From positions 16,566 through 80,565 of the forward strand of contig NZ_JAFBFH010000020.1 of assembly GCF_016909185.1 (NCBI RefSeq): a stretch of 64,000 nt of DNA, given 5' to 3'. The notes beneath the pieces are model-generated. The model saw nothing but the letters and a program-made list of their open reading frames with translations. It had not been told where the DNA came from and made no database searches. Of this stretch, positions 52,493 to 61,967 are shown piece after piece. Origin of the DNA: Siminovitchia thermophila. Lineage in GTDB: Bacteria > Bacillota > Bacilli > Bacillales > Bacillaceae_C. The position numbers and the translations under genes were made by a program. How positions within the stretch are numbered: the first letter of the stretch is position 1; every line of letters starts with the position of its first letter.

Positions 52493-53125
52493 ATGTTAGA
52501 AGCGGACGAGGCGGGCAAAAAGCTGAAAGAGATTTTGGGCAAAGATGAATACCAAGCGTATCAAAGTGATCCTTTATCGGAGTGGTGGGGAAAAATCAAG
52601 GAGCAGTTTGCAAATTGGCTCGAAGGATTATTCCCTTCTTGGGAAGCTCCTCAGTCCGCTTCAGGCCCGCTTTTTATTGCGGTTGTGGTAATGTTTGTCA
52701 TCGTTCTTGGTATAACGGCATTTTTTGTTGCACGGACTGTATCGAGATCGCGTAGATTTCGTGATGACCAACCATTTCAATCCAAGAAATATTTGGAGTG
52801 GACATGTTTAAAGCATTTGTCTGAAGCCAAAAAGCTGGAAAACATTGGAGAGCTTTCTCCTGCAGTACGTCATCTTTTTTTGGCGCTCCTTCTTTATTCT
52901 GATGAACAAGGGTGGCTGAAAGCAAAAATATGGAAGACAAATTGGGAGTACTACGAAGAGATCAAACACACCAATATTTCTTGGGCCGAACGATTTTATG
53001 AATTGGCAAAGGTGTTTGACGAAATTGCTTATGGGGAGAAACAAATATCACCTGAAGAATTTAGCCGCTTCCGAAACAAAGTTATGGCATGGCTGGAACA
53101 GGTTGAAGAGAAAATGGGCAGTTAG
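52493..53125 (+). CDS. DUF4129 domain protein with one membrane helix
   Basis: 210 residues. A hydrophilic N-terminus of about 60 residues, a single helix (PLFIAVVVMFVIVLGITAFFVA) and a C-terminal DUF4129 domain (HLSEAKKLENIGELSPAVRHLFLALLLYSDEQGWL, SRFRNKVMAWLEQV). Such proteins regularly accompany MoxR ATPases and DUF58 proteins, and in actinobacteria also transglutaminase-like proteins. The role of the complex is unproven; chaperone-like activation of a membrane or envelope complex is the family hypothesis. Confidence 0.82.
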   Translation: MLEADEAGKKLKEILGKDEYQAYQSDPLSEWWGKIKEQFANWLEGLFPSWEAPQSASGPLFIAVVVMFVIVLGITAFFVARTVSRSRRFRDDQPFQSKKYLEWTCLKHLSEAKKLENIGELSPAVRHLFLALLLYSDEQGWLKAKIWKTNWEYYEEIKHTNISWAERFYELAKVFDEIAYGEKQISPEEFSRFRNKVMAWLEQVEEKMGS

Positions 53126-53146
53126 GCTGGAAAGGGGGATGGGGCT

Positions 53147-54271
53147 TTGGAAAAAAGGAGCTCAAACAACAAATTGTGGTTTTGGGGCGTTATCGCCCTT
53201 TTGTTGTTGCTTGTATCCACCTACCTTTTGGACATGAAGGAGCCGAAAAAGTATCGGGATTATGATTCCGAATCGCCTTCTCCCACGGGTTTAAAAGCTT
53301 GGTATACATATTTGAAAGATGAAAAAAACGTTGTGCAAAGATGGCGTCATTCACCGGAACACTTGAACGTGGATTCTCCGAATCAAACACTGATCATGGT
53401 CCAGCCCGCATTCATACCGGACGGGGCAGAAATGGATGCTTACAAACAATTTATGGAAGCGGGAAATTCCATCATATTATGGTCAATGAACCCGCAAGGA
53501 ATGTTTGGCTTGTCCACAGAACCTATAGATGGTGACGGTAATGGCAAGGTATCGGATCAAAACAAGAAAGAGCATGGCGCGATGATTTCATATAGGCAGC
53601 GGCTCATTGCCGCCCCTGATGATCAGGTGCTTTTAAACGATGAATTCGGCCCAATCGCTTTAAAGCGGCAGGTTGGCGACGGCCAATTGATTGTCTCTCT
53701 TTTCCCAAATTGGTTAGAGAATGGCCAGCTGATGGAGGAGGATCATGTATCATTAGTAATCTCCCTGCTTAATGAAGCTGGCGGGGACAAAGTCCTTTTT
53801 GACGAATATATCCATCGTGAAAAAGGCTCTGGGGAAGCATTGATTTTATATCCGCAATGGTTTTTATTAATGATGTTTCAATTGGGGATAATGGCGATAC
53901 TTTGGCTGTGGTACAGAGGCAAACGTTTCGGCCCGGTATTGATTCCGAGGGAAGAGTCTGTTCGTTTCAGTGATGAAAGTATTCGAGCGATCGCGACTTG
54001 GTATATAAGGGGGCAACGGTATCGGGATTCCCTTGCCATACAAGCTGATTTTTTAAAACAGATCTTTAAAGAACGGCGGGGTGTGCCCTTTCAGAATGGC
54101 TGGACAGATTTAACACCTTACTTTCTACAACGGGGATGGAAGAAAGAAGAAGCAACTGTTTTTTTGGAAGGGTTGGCTGACGTTTTACAGAAGGAAAGTG
54201 TTAGCAAACAAGAATACTTGCTATGGTCCAAGAAAATAGATCGTGTGAGAAAAGAGGTAGAGCGTGGATGA
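53147..54271 (+). CDS. DUF4350 domain membrane protein
   Basis: 374 residues. An N-terminal helix (LWFWGVIALLLLLVSTYLL) is followed by an external domain of the DUF4350 type (YDSESPSPTGLKAWYTYLKDEKNVVQRWRHSPEHL, TLIMVQPAFIPDGAEMDAYKQFMEAGNSIILWS), then a second helix near residue 245 and a cytoplasmic C-terminal region. The domain is related to GATase-like folds found in aerotolerance-type gene clusters. TTG start with a G-rich binding site. Overlaps moxR by 4 bases. Confidence 0.82.
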   Translation: MEKRSSNNKLWFWGVIALLLLLVSTYLLDMKEPKKYRDYDSESPSPTGLKAWYTYLKDEKNVVQRWRHSPEHLNVDSPNQTLIMVQPAFIPDGAEMDAYKQFMEAGNSIILWSMNPQGMFGLSTEPIDGDGNGKVSDQNKKEHGAMISYRQRLIAAPDDQVLLNDEFGPIALKRQVGDGQLIVSLFPNWLENGQLMEEDHVSLVISLLNEAGGDKVLFDEYIHREKGSGEALILYPQWFLLMMFQLGIMAILWLWYRGKRFGPVLIPREESVRFSDESIRAIATWYIRGQRYRDSLAIQADFLKQIFKERRGVPFQNGWTDLTPYFLQRGWKKEEATVFLEGLADVLQKESVSKQEYLLWSKKIDRVRKEVERG

Positions 54272-55197
54272 GACAAAAGATACAATCTTTGCTGGAGCAA
54301 TATGAGGGTGCTATTTTAGGACAACGGTCAAATCTGCGGCTGTTATTGTCGGCTATTTTGGCTGGCGGCCACGTATTGGTCGAGGGGGTTCCCGGAACGG
54401 GAAAAACAGCGATGGCAAAGACACTTGCAAAATTGTTGGAAGGGAAGTTTGAGCGGATCCAATTCACCCCTGACTTGCTTCCCAGTGATATTACGGGAAG
54501 CATGATTTTAAATATGCAGGAAGGAAAATTTGAAACGTTAAAAGGTCCAATCTTTACAAATATTTTACTGGCTGATGAAATTAACCGGACGCCTGCCAAA
54601 ACACAAGCCGCTCTCTTGGAGGCGATGGAGGAAAAACAGGTGACGATTCAGGGAACAACGTACCCGTTGCCGGATGTGTTTTTTGTCGTGGCCACCCAAA
54701 ACCCCATTGAATTTGAGGGGACTTACTCACTGCCGGAAGCACAACAAGACCGCTTCTTATTCAAGCTCAATATCAATTTTCCGGAATATAATGAGGAAAT
54801 GGAAGTATTAAGGAATGTGTTGGAAAACAAACTGGATGCGAGTTTAATGTCTCCTGTCATGGATTTGGCTGACTTTTCGGCCATTCAATCAGAGATTGAA
54901 ATGGTTACAGTAGGAGATGGCATTTTGGAATATATCATGCACATCGTAAGAAGAACGCGCGAAACTAATGCCATTCGTTTCGGAGCGAGTACGAGGGCGG
55001 GCATTTCGATCGGAAAAGCCGCGAGGGCATGGGCATATCTTGCAGGCCGGGATTATGTGACTCCGGATGATATTAAAATGGTGGCAAAGCCCGCATTAAG
55101 GCACCGGATCCAATTATCCCCGCACGTTGAACTGGAGGGAGCAGCCGTTGACCAAATTATCGAAGAACTGGTGGGGGCGGTTCCTGTTCCGCGATAG
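54268..55197 (+). CDS. MoxR-family AAA+ ATPase
   Basis: 309 residues. Walker A EGVPGTGKTAMAKTLAKLL, Walker B LLADEINRTPAKTQAALLEAMEEKQV, sensor 1 VVATQNPIEFEGTYSLPEAQQDRF and the arginine-rich sensor 2 area (FGASTRAGISIGKAARAWA) are all intact. MoxR ATPases act as chaperones that mature or remodel partner complexes, and the adjacent DUF58 protein is the usual partner. The start at 54268 overlaps the stop of DUF4350 as ATGA, with AGAGGTAG upstream. Confidence 0.93.
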   Translation: MRQKIQSLLEQYEGAILGQRSNLRLLLSAILAGGHVLVEGVPGTGKTAMAKTLAKLLEGKFERIQFTPDLLPSDITGSMILNMQEGKFETLKGPIFTNILLADEINRTPAKTQAALLEAMEEKQVTIQGTTYPLPDVFFVVATQNPIEFEGTYSLPEAQQDRFLFKLNINFPEYNEEMEVLRNVLENKLDASLMSPVMDLADFSAIQSEIEMVTVGDGILEYIMHIVRRTRETNAIRFGASTRAGISIGKAARAWAYLAGRDYVTPDDIKMVAKPALRHRIQLSPHVELEGAAVDQIIEELVGAVPVPR

Positions 55198-56509
55198 AGG
55201 GATTTTGCCGACGAAACGCCTGCTCATTTTATTTGGCGTGTTGTCTATGGGCCTGTTCATGATCGGATTTTTTTCCGAAATATCTTGGAGAGCAGTCATC
55301 ATCATCAACATACTGCTTTTCTTGGCAAGTCTTCTTGATTTGCTTTTGTCCCCAAAGAAGGGTGAACTGACTTTTGAAAGGGAGCTTCCGGAGCAAATGG
55401 AAAGAGGGCTTCCCGACGAAATACAAGTAAAAGTAAGGAATCGGTCGCAACACTTCGTCTCATACAAATTTATGGACGATCTTCCGCAAACGTTTGAATG
55501 TCCTTTTCCTGTTTTTGGCCATATGCAAAAGGAATCTTCAGCATCCATTTCATATGAAACGACCGCTTGGCAGCGGGGAAGATATGAAATTATAAAGCTT
55601 TATGTCAGATACAAAAGTGTGTTGGGTCTTTGGGAAAAGCAAACAACCTTTGATTTGCCGAAAACAGTCAAAGTCATTCCAGATTTAACGGAGACAAAAC
55701 GATATTTGGAGAGCGCTCAACGATATTTACTTTATGAGGGAACGAAAATCCGGAAATCACAAAAAGGAACGGGAGAGTTTTCTCAAATTCGCCGCTATGT
55801 TCCCGGTGATGATCCGCGTATGATTAATTGGCGGCAAACGGCTAAGTTGCGTGAAGTGATGACAAATGAATATGCGCCGGAACATGGGAAATATATTATG
55901 ATATTGATTGATTGCGGGAGAATGATGGGGGCAGAGCTCGCAAAAGGGAGCCGCCTGGAAAGAGTATTGGATGCGGTTGTGGCTGTAACAGCAGCAGCTC
56001 TGCAAAAAGGCGACTATGTTTCCGTTCTTGCTTTTTCCAAAGAGATTAAAAAATACGTTCCGCCCGCCAAAGGGATGGAACACCTGCAAACGATTCTGGA
56101 AGCCATTTATGATTTGGAAGCAGATCCAGTTGAGCCGAATTATGCCGCTGTTTTTGCCTTTTTGGAAACCGTCCAGAAAAAACGGAGTCTCCTTCTGTTG
56201 TTTAGTGATGTAAGGACCTTTCTTCATGAGGAAATGGCACTGAGTTATTTGCAATCGCTCAGAAGAAGGCACCAGTTTTTGATCATGGGGATGGAAGACT
56301 TGCCACTCTTGGAAAGGGCCGATGACGAGCCGGTTACGGTACAGGCTGCTATGATAAAAAGCATCGCCCAACAGCAGATCCTTTTTAAAAAGCGCGAAAA
56401 AGCAAAATGGGAAAGGCAGGGTCTGCAGTTGATCGAAGCACCCGAAGAAAGCTTGGCGGCAAGTGCAATTTCCGGCTATATCGAGATTATGAATCGCAAT
56501 GTTTTGTAA
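55148..56509 (+). CDS. DUF58 (VWA-like) membrane protein, partner of MoxR
   Basis: About 453 residues. Two membrane helices near the N-terminus (LLILFGVLSMGLFMIGFF and AVIIINILLFLASLLDLLL), an Ig-like region, and the DUF58 signature GEFSQIRRYVPGDDPRMINWRQTAKLREVM followed by a VWA-like fold. The VWA metal motif DCGRMMGAE lacks the classical DxSxS pattern. The TTG at 55148 is chosen because GGAGGGAG ends 6 bases before it; this gives a 50-base overlap with moxR. A later TTG at 55205 is possible. Last gene of the operon, followed by a terminator-like repeat. Confidence 0.85.
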   Translation: MTKLSKNWWGRFLFRDRGILPTKRLLILFGVLSMGLFMIGFFSEISWRAVIIINILLFLASLLDLLLSPKKGELTFERELPEQMERGLPDEIQVKVRNRSQHFVSYKFMDDLPQTFECPFPVFGHMQKESSASISYETTAWQRGRYEIIKLYVRYKSVLGLWEKQTTFDLPKTVKVIPDLTETKRYLESAQRYLLYEGTKIRKSQKGTGEFSQIRRYVPGDDPRMINWRQTAKLREVMTNEYAPEHGKYIMILIDCGRMMGAELAKGSRLERVLDAVVAVTAAALQKGDYVSVLAFSKEIKKYVPPAKGMEHLQTILEAIYDLEADPVEPNYAAVFAFLETVQKKRSLLLLFSDVRTFLHEEMALSYLQSLRRRHQFLIMGMEDLPLLERADDEPVTVQAAMIKSIAQQQILFKKREKAKWERQGLQLIEAPEESLAASAISGYIEIMNRNVL

Positions 56510-56516
56510 TTTTTCC

Positions 56517-56645
56517 GGGGCTGTCCGAAAAGAATATTGCGGCTTGATAACTTAAAAACAAAACCCAAGATTGCTGTAAAAATCAACATTCTTGGGTTTT
56601 ACATTTTAATGCATATATTCCTAATTTGCCTTTTAAGACAGCCCC
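56517..56645 (+). repeat. Dispersed terminator-like repeat family 2, copy 4
   Basis: GGGGCTGTCCGAAAAG end, central CCCAAGATTG / CATTCTTGGG hairpin and GACAGCCCC end. It begins 7 bases after the DUF58 stop codon, between converging genes, and is likely the terminator of the MoxR operon. Confidence 0.88.
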
Positions 56646-56702
56646 AGCTTATATGTGGTCTACTCCCTCTTTTTCTCTTCCCTCAGACAAATATGATCTA
56701 TA

Positions 56703-57695
56703 TTATCCAGAGTAAGAATGATGAGTCTTGGATGAAGACCGGTGCTTTTCAATCCGCATCTTGCCGATCACAATGTAGAAAATAAGACCTATGACGGTGG
56801 CGAAAGCTGTAAAATACTTGGCTTCCAAAGAAATGGCGGCAGGAGTAATAAAACCTTCGATCAATCCGGCAATGACAAATAGTGGAACGGTGCCTAAAAG
56901 CAGTTGAACGGACCGTTTTGCTTGTATTTTTAAATGAATCCTTCTTGGAAGTGACCCGGGTACAAAAAGTTTGTATCCCATTAATAATCCCGCGCCTCCG
57001 GCAATAAAGATGGCCGTCAGTTCAATCATTCCGTGGGGAACGATATACGCCCAGAATTCATATGTTTTATTTGAATGCCAAAACAAGGCGAAAAGCGCTC
57101 CGATCAATATGCCGTTATAAATAAGTACATAGACGGTTAACAGACCGAATGTAATCCCGCCGGCAAAAGCCAATATGGCAACCTGTATATTATTCGTCAT
57201 GATGCTGGCCGACATCATCGAGGAGAGCACTTTTCCATCGTGACTGCCCAGCTGGTCCGGGTCGACGTTTTGAGCGATATCAGCAGGGATGATGGAATAA
57301 AGATTTAAGGGGTCATTCACGACAGAAAAGAAACTCCCGAGTCCGCCTAATGTAAAAAGAACGCAAGCCGCCAGTACAAATTTCCATTGCTCCGATAGGA
57401 GCCCGATAAATGTTGTACTGAAAAAATGGCGCATTTGTTTTACACTTGATATTTGATCTTTATATAATAAGTTGTGGGCTTTTGAAACAAGACCGTTCAA
57501 ATAAAGAGTCACATCTTCTTGTGGAAAATATGTTTGGGCATATGACAGATGATTGGCTGCTTTTTGATAATGTTTGTAAAATTGGTTGATGCCAGCCCCA
57601 TTAATATCAGGCTTTCTTTTACTTAATTCTGCCATCAATCGTTCAAGTTGTTTCCAATCATCTCGATGATTTTTGACAAATTGCTTTGCGTTCAT
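56703..57695 (-). CDS. SpoIIM-like membrane protein (stage II sporulation M family, DUF95)
   Basis: 330 residues. A helical N-terminal cytoplasmic part (about 100 residues) is followed by five or six membrane helices. The central NNIQVAILAFAGGITFGLLTVYVLIYNGILIGALF and FWAYIVPHGMIELTAIFIAGGAGLLMGY are the signature of the family. Stand-alone members like this occur beside MoxR/DUF58/RDD genes in many bacteria and are distinct from the sporulation protein SpoIIM in length. It is transcribed opposite to the MoxR operon and divergent from the RDD gene. Confidence 0.85.
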   Translation of the reverse strand: MNAKQFVKNHRDDWKQLERLMAELSKRKPDINGAGINQFYKHYQKAANHLSYAQTYFPQEDVTLYLNGLVSKAHNLLYKDQISSVKQMRHFFSTTFIGLLSEQWKFVLAACVLFTLGGLGSFFSVVNDPLNLYSIIPADIAQNVDPDQLGSHDGKVLSSMMSASIMTNNIQVAILAFAGGITFGLLTVYVLIYNGILIGALFALFWHSNKTYEFWAYIVPHGMIELTAIFIAGGAGLLMGYKLFVPGSLPRRIHLKIQAKRSVQLLLGTVPLFVIAGLIEGFITPAAISLEAKYFTAFATVIGLIFYIVIGKMRIEKHRSSSKTHHSYSG

Positions 57696-57778
57696 ATGTA
57701 GTCTCCATTTTCTTCTGTTATTCTATTATCATAGTCATTTTTTCTTTTGGAATCAAATATTGAAAGCGAGTGTATCTA

Positions 57779-58582
57779 TTGGAACAAGAACAAGTTGGCA
57801 TTAAAACGCCAGAATATGTCTCTCTGCAATTTAAGCTGGCCGGCCTGGGGAGCAGGGCCACCGCATTTTTAATTGATTCAGCCATATTGATGGTGGCCAA
57901 TCTGCTGATGTACGTTATCGCATTTGTTATTCTTACTGGAGAAATGGTTCTTTTTGATACCTCCTCTATCAGCTTATTTTTGTTTGGGATCATCATTATC
58001 ATGATGTTTGTCATCTATTGGGGATATTTCATCGCGTTTGAGTTTTTTTCCGGAGGAAGGACGATCGGAAAAAAACTCATCGGCATCCGTGTCATTCAGG
58101 ATAACGGCCATAGTCTGACATTGCTTTCAAGCTTTATTCGCAACTTGCTCCGCATCATCGATGCCTTACCCGGCAGCTATTTGGTCGGCATTTTTATGAT
58201 CTTTTTTCATCCCCAGCATAAAAGGGTCGGTGATCTTGTTGCCGGAACGATTGTTGTTCACGAGCGAAAGGCCCAAAGCAAAAAAAGCCTTTCCCCGGTT
58301 GAGAAGGAAATAAGCAGACGAGGCCTTGCGAAACATGATCTCGATCTTGGTGAGTGGGCACTCGATTCTTTGGGTGCAAAAGATTGGAAATTGATAAAAA
58401 CATACGGAAACCGGCTTTCTGGACTAACGGCACATGAAAGAAGCGCACTTACGAAACAAACAGCAGATATTCTCTTTGGAAAACTCGGTATGGATATGAG
58501 CGAAAAGGAGCAGGTTGAGTTGGAAAACGCGCTTCTCGTTCTTTATTTGCATATGAAAGATGAGTGGGAGTATGAATTATAA
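57779..58582 (+). CDS. RDD-family membrane protein
   Basis: About 267 residues. RDD domain with three to four helices: GLGSRATAFLIDSAILMVANLLMYVIAF (the Arg and Asp of the name), FFSGGRTIGKKLIGIRVIQDNG and HPQHKRVGDLVAGTIVV. The C-terminal 100 residues are cytoplasmic and charged. It is divergent from the SpoIIM-like gene by about 80 bases. The two often occur with MoxR clusters, so all seven genes may serve one membrane process. The start is uncertain: TTG at 57779 or GTG at 57770, neither with a strong binding site. Confidence 0.82.
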   Translation: MEQEQVGIKTPEYVSLQFKLAGLGSRATAFLIDSAILMVANLLMYVIAFVILTGEMVLFDTSSISLFLFGIIIIMMFVIYWGYFIAFEFFSGGRTIGKKLIGIRVIQDNGHSLTLLSSFIRNLLRIIDALPGSYLVGIFMIFFHPQHKRVGDLVAGTIVVHERKAQSKKSLSPVEKEISRRGLAKHDLDLGEWALDSLGAKDWKLIKTYGNRLSGLTAHERSALTKQTADILFGKLGMDMSEKEQVELENALLVLYLHMKDEWEYEL

Positions 58583-58618
58583 TGAGTTCTCTATCTCCCT
58601 TTTATCACTCAACAAGAG

Positions 58619-58650
58619 AGGCAACGCCCAAAAGGAAGTTGCCTTTTTTG
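58619..58650 (+). terminator. Terminator after the RDD gene
   Basis: AGGCAAC (58619-58625) pairs with GTTGCCT (58638-58644), followed by a T-run. The stretch 58651-58972 holds no supported gene. Confidence 0.75.
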
Positions 58651-58972
58651 GTGCGCCCGGGCTTGGGCATCTTTCGCAGTCCGATTTTACACCAAGTCTT
58701 TCGGAATTCGAAAAGCCTCAAGTGACACTTTACTGTATTCTCCATTAGCGAAGGTTTGCTGGAAATTGGTACGAAAAAATCGCTCTTTAGGAAGATCAGA
58801 GGTCTATGACATGAACTTAAAATCTCAGTATTGGCGCGCAAGAAGTAGAAGTTGAGGAAGATTAGAAGCTTATGACATGAACCCCAACTTAGAGAAAGTT
58901 TGGTATTTCATCGGCATATATGTGAAAATACAAACACTGTTGGAACAAGGATAAAATCAAAGGATCATCGGC

Positions 58973-59571
58973 TTACATTTGTTTGTTGGAAGTGGTTAAC
59001 ATATCTTCTAATCTCTCCTTCGCTGATTTCCACTCACTCTCAATTACGCTGTAATATACTGAGTTACGATAGGTTCCATCTTTACGTATCATATGATTTC
59101 TTAAAATGCCTTCCTTCAGTCCACCTATTTTTTCATCGCTTTTTGTGATCTGACATTTTGCTCGTCCGTTTTAAATTGAACTCGTATTAGTTTTAAAGTT
59201 TCAAAGCAATACGTTAATAACAAGTATTTACATTCTGTATTAATATGTGTTCCCCATACAGATGGAGAATACCATGTCCAGCCGATTTCCAAGCTTTTGT
59301 TGGGGTGTGAAATATCAAGAAATCGTGTAGAACCAACAATTTGATTGTTTTCACGAAGGAATACAACGAATGGACATTCTTTTCCCGTTTCTTTTTTGTT
59401 TAACGCTTCTTCAACCAAAGACTCCATATCATTTAATGAATAAATGTTTCTTGGTAAATGATCCCAAATCATTTTATCCTTGCCGACATCATATAAACCT
59501 TGTATATGCTGTCTATCCATTGGAACAATCCGCACTTTCTCGCCCGCAAGTTCATTAAACATATTGTTCAT
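58973..59571 (-). pseudogene. GNAT acetyltransferase gene with a single frameshift
   Basis: A RimJ/RimL-type N-acetyltransferase (FNELAGEKVRIVPMDRQHIQGL, FLDISHPNKSLEIGWTWYSPSVWGTHINTECKYLLL). The first frame stops after RSQKAMKK. The expected remainder (IGGLKEGILRNHMIRKDGTY, then NSVYYSVIESEWK) continues in another frame to a stop at 58975. The break sits at a run of six A after ATG on the minus strand; seven would restore the frame. Start at 59571 with GAGG upstream. Either a recent mutation, a phase-variable tract or a sequencing error. Confidence 0.8.
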
Positions 59572-59801
59572 TCCCCATTTCCTCTTTATAACGTACACAC
59601 ACGATGAATTGATTTTCTTTGTTGTGATAAACATTATAATACTCATTTATTCAAAGCGCATCGCTGGCAATGTAAAATTTTTAAGTGGACAACCATGAAT
59701 GAGCGCAAGCTTGTTTTAAAGATTGATTGCGAGAGCAATAAGAAGTGTGGTGTCAAGAGGAAGTGAATAAAAAATGTGAATAAAAAATGAAAAATTTTTG
59801 T

Positions 59802-59830
59802 TTGCAAAGATGTCCTTCAGGATATATACT
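59802..59830 (+). promoter_or_regulatory. Promoter of the 30-residue membrane peptide
   Basis: TTGCAA at 59802-59807 and TATACT at 59825-59830 with a 17-base spacer, about 30 bases before the small gene. Confidence 0.55.
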
Positions 59831-59861
59831 AATTACACAAATTCCATGGAGGTGCAAGTAT

Positions 59862-59954
59862 ATGAACAAAACAACTAAGCAAGGAATTATTTTCGCAGCA
59901 GTGCACACCATCTTTTTTCTAAATTTGGCTTTTGACTTCTATTACTTGTTTTAA
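59862..59954 (+). CDS. Small hydrophobic peptide (30 residues)
   Basis: MNKTTKQGIIF..FDFYYLF: a basic N-terminus followed by a single hydrophobic helix rich in Phe and ending in an aromatic cluster. Ideal GGAGGTG at 59848-59854 before the ATG, a promoter upstream and a hairpin terminator downstream make it a complete small transcription unit. Too short to assign; possible roles are a spore membrane peptide, a membrane-targeting or a toxin-like peptide. Confidence 0.6.
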   Translation: MNKTTKQGIIFAAVHTIFFLNLAFDFYYLF

Positions 59955-59999
59955 ACCCGTCTCTTTTAAAGCGTTTTCATATACAGTTTTTCTCATCAT

Positions 60000-60038
60000 T
60001 AAAAAGGGCTCTCCAAATACTGGAGGGTTCGCTTTTTG
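60000..60038 (+). terminator. Terminator after the small peptide gene
   Basis: AAAAAGGGCTCTCC and GGAGGGTTCGCTTTTT form an imperfect stem around AAATACT with a T-run. It may also serve the converging HD-domain gene. Confidence 0.6.
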
Positions 60039-60086
60039 CTGCTTACCCTCAATCATTACCCTATGTTCAAGCTGAAGATGTTTTAC

Positions 60087-61064
60087 TTACGTGGAAATGA
60101 TTTTTACAAACATTCCTTCTTCCGCTTTTCTCTTCGCCTTTTCGTTCATTTTTTTAATTTTCTTTGATAATGCAGAAGCGCGTATGAGTTGACCGTCACA
60201 AAGTACTGATGGGTCAATAAGCCTTATTTTATTTTTACGGTGTAAATCATATGTAAGTTTATCTTCTTTGACATTTACATGACGCTTTATGTTGTTAACA
60301 AGATTGTTAACTTCCTTGTCTTGGGTCATTCGTAATAAGTACATGACCTCTTCATCCGTTAAAAGCAGCGTATCGAGATCAATAATCTTTTTTTCCAAAG
60401 CTATTTTTATCGTCTTGGCCAGCATATCATAGCCATAAACATTCAGAGGATTCATAAAGAAATCAATGACTTCTTTATAGTAAGTTTGTACAAACCATTC
60501 AGCCGCTGTTATACTTTTCAGGTATATTTTCCCGTCGCGCAATCGTAAATGATTTAAGAACATGTTTATTTCTTCGGATGTAATCTCTCCGTATTGGTAC
60601 ATATCTCTCAGTGTATAATCAATTCTGTCCGCACATAATTCGGGAGCGGGCTGCTCAAGTATTGTCCATTTAGAGTGATCCAAAAGGATGCTCTGATAAT
60701 CAAAACCGTATTGATTAAGAATACGGGGGATTTCAGAATCGGCTATGACTCGATCATAAATTGTTTCGTGGTAATCTTCCGCTTTATTTTCAAACACAAA
60801 ATCAATTACGTGTGAAAATGCCGTATGCGAAACGTCGTGCAGCAAGCCCGCTACTTGTTCTTCTAAAGAGCCGCCAAGCTTTTGAATCAGAAGCATGACA
60901 CCTATGGAATGATCATATCTTGTTACATTCCACTTTTCATTCACAAAATAACTGGCTCCTCCTTGGTAAACTCCTTTTAATCTTTGAACGGGACTGCTGA
61001 GAATAAGCTCTTTAAGAAGTCCATCTACCGTATATTTTCCATAAATAGGATCTGAGATATTCAT
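60087..61064 (-). CDS. HD-domain phosphohydrolase
   Basis: 325 residues. The HD metal site is complete: TRYDHSIGVMLLIQ, AGLLHDVSHTAFSHVIDF and CADRIDYTLRDM, the order of dGTPase/YwfO-type HD hydrolases. The rest is helical with a very basic C-terminus (KKIKKMNEKAKRKAEEG). The substrate, a nucleotide triphosphate or a cyclic nucleotide, cannot be determined. GGAG precedes the ATG. It is a single gene. Confidence 0.85.
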   Translation of the reverse strand: MNISDPIYGKYTVDGLLKELILSSPVQRLKGVYQGGASYFVNEKWNVTRYDHSIGVMLLIQKLGGSLEEQVAGLLHDVSHTAFSHVIDFVFENKAEDYHETIYDRVIADSEIPRILNQYGFDYQSILLDHSKWTILEQPAPELCADRIDYTLRDMYQYGEITSEEINMFLNHLRLRDGKIYLKSITAAEWFVQTYYKEVIDFFMNPLNVYGYDMLAKTIKIALEKKIIDLDTLLLTDEEVMYLLRMTQDKEVNNLVNNIKRHVNVKEDKLTYDLHRKNKIRLIDPSVLCDGQLIRASALSKKIKKMNEKAKRKAEEGMFVKIIST

Positions 61065-61967
61065 TTTCCCGATTCTCCTTGTTAAATAGAATACGCTGGC
61101 TTTTCGCCACCGCGATCCCTCACGAAGTTAGAAATCTCCATCAATACATGTGGTTTTGTTTTGGCTCCGTATTCTAATCTGATAACGCGGCAAAACAGGA
61201 ACGTGCGTTCTATTTATATTATGGAATATAGGTTGTCTTTTGTCAAATGCCAATATAGGAATCTGTAAGTGCGTACCAATCTCTGAATATAAATGAAAGC
61301 GGAACTCTCCATATGCGTGCTTGGACAAGTGGTCTATGCTGATATGGAGCCGATGAGAACGGGAGAGGTTAAAATGAAAAAATCTTTGATCATGTCATGG
61401 GGGGAGGCAATGTGAGGGGGAAATGCGTGCTTGGCCGGCGTTCAAAACAAAGTGAGCCATATCGAACGGCAACATGGCATTGATGCCATAAGCTTTCAGA
61501 GAGAAACTCATTTTTGTGGTAAAAGGGGGAAACAGAGTTGGAAAGGAACTTGCGGAAATAGGGAGAAGTCCTTCACATAAATCAAGCATCTATTGGTTGG
61601 TTTCATACAGATTCTACACAGCGAAGCTTGCCGAGCAATGCTTATTCATCTCAGTTCATCATGCCCAGCCACGCTGATACAGCCTGGTCATCGAAGGAAA
61701 GGGAGAAAACCAGCCAGTCTCTTTGGTGAATCGAGCCAAGTTCTTTTTGACTACGTTCCTGCTTGAGTTTTTCTTGGGACGGGGCTGGGACATAAGTTGA
61801 AAGCTGATTCATATTCGTAAAAATCGTAAGAATAAAACCGCGTGAAATCAAGGGGGAACCACCAGGTTTTTAAATTGTTTCCATGCGGTTTGTTACATTT
61901 TTACAGGGTTTTGTGCGGGCCCCGTTCTCTTTTCATTTATTTCAGACAACCCCTGTCATGGCATTGT
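61065..61967. other. Long gap without a supported gene
   Basis: About 900 bases. The promoter of the HD gene must lie near 61065-61120. At 61770-61960 GGGGCTGGGACATAAG begins a region with a hairpin (AACCGC / GCGGTT) that may be a relic of a mobile element end. Between these, short frames on the minus strand are interrupted and unrecognised. Confidence 0.4.
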
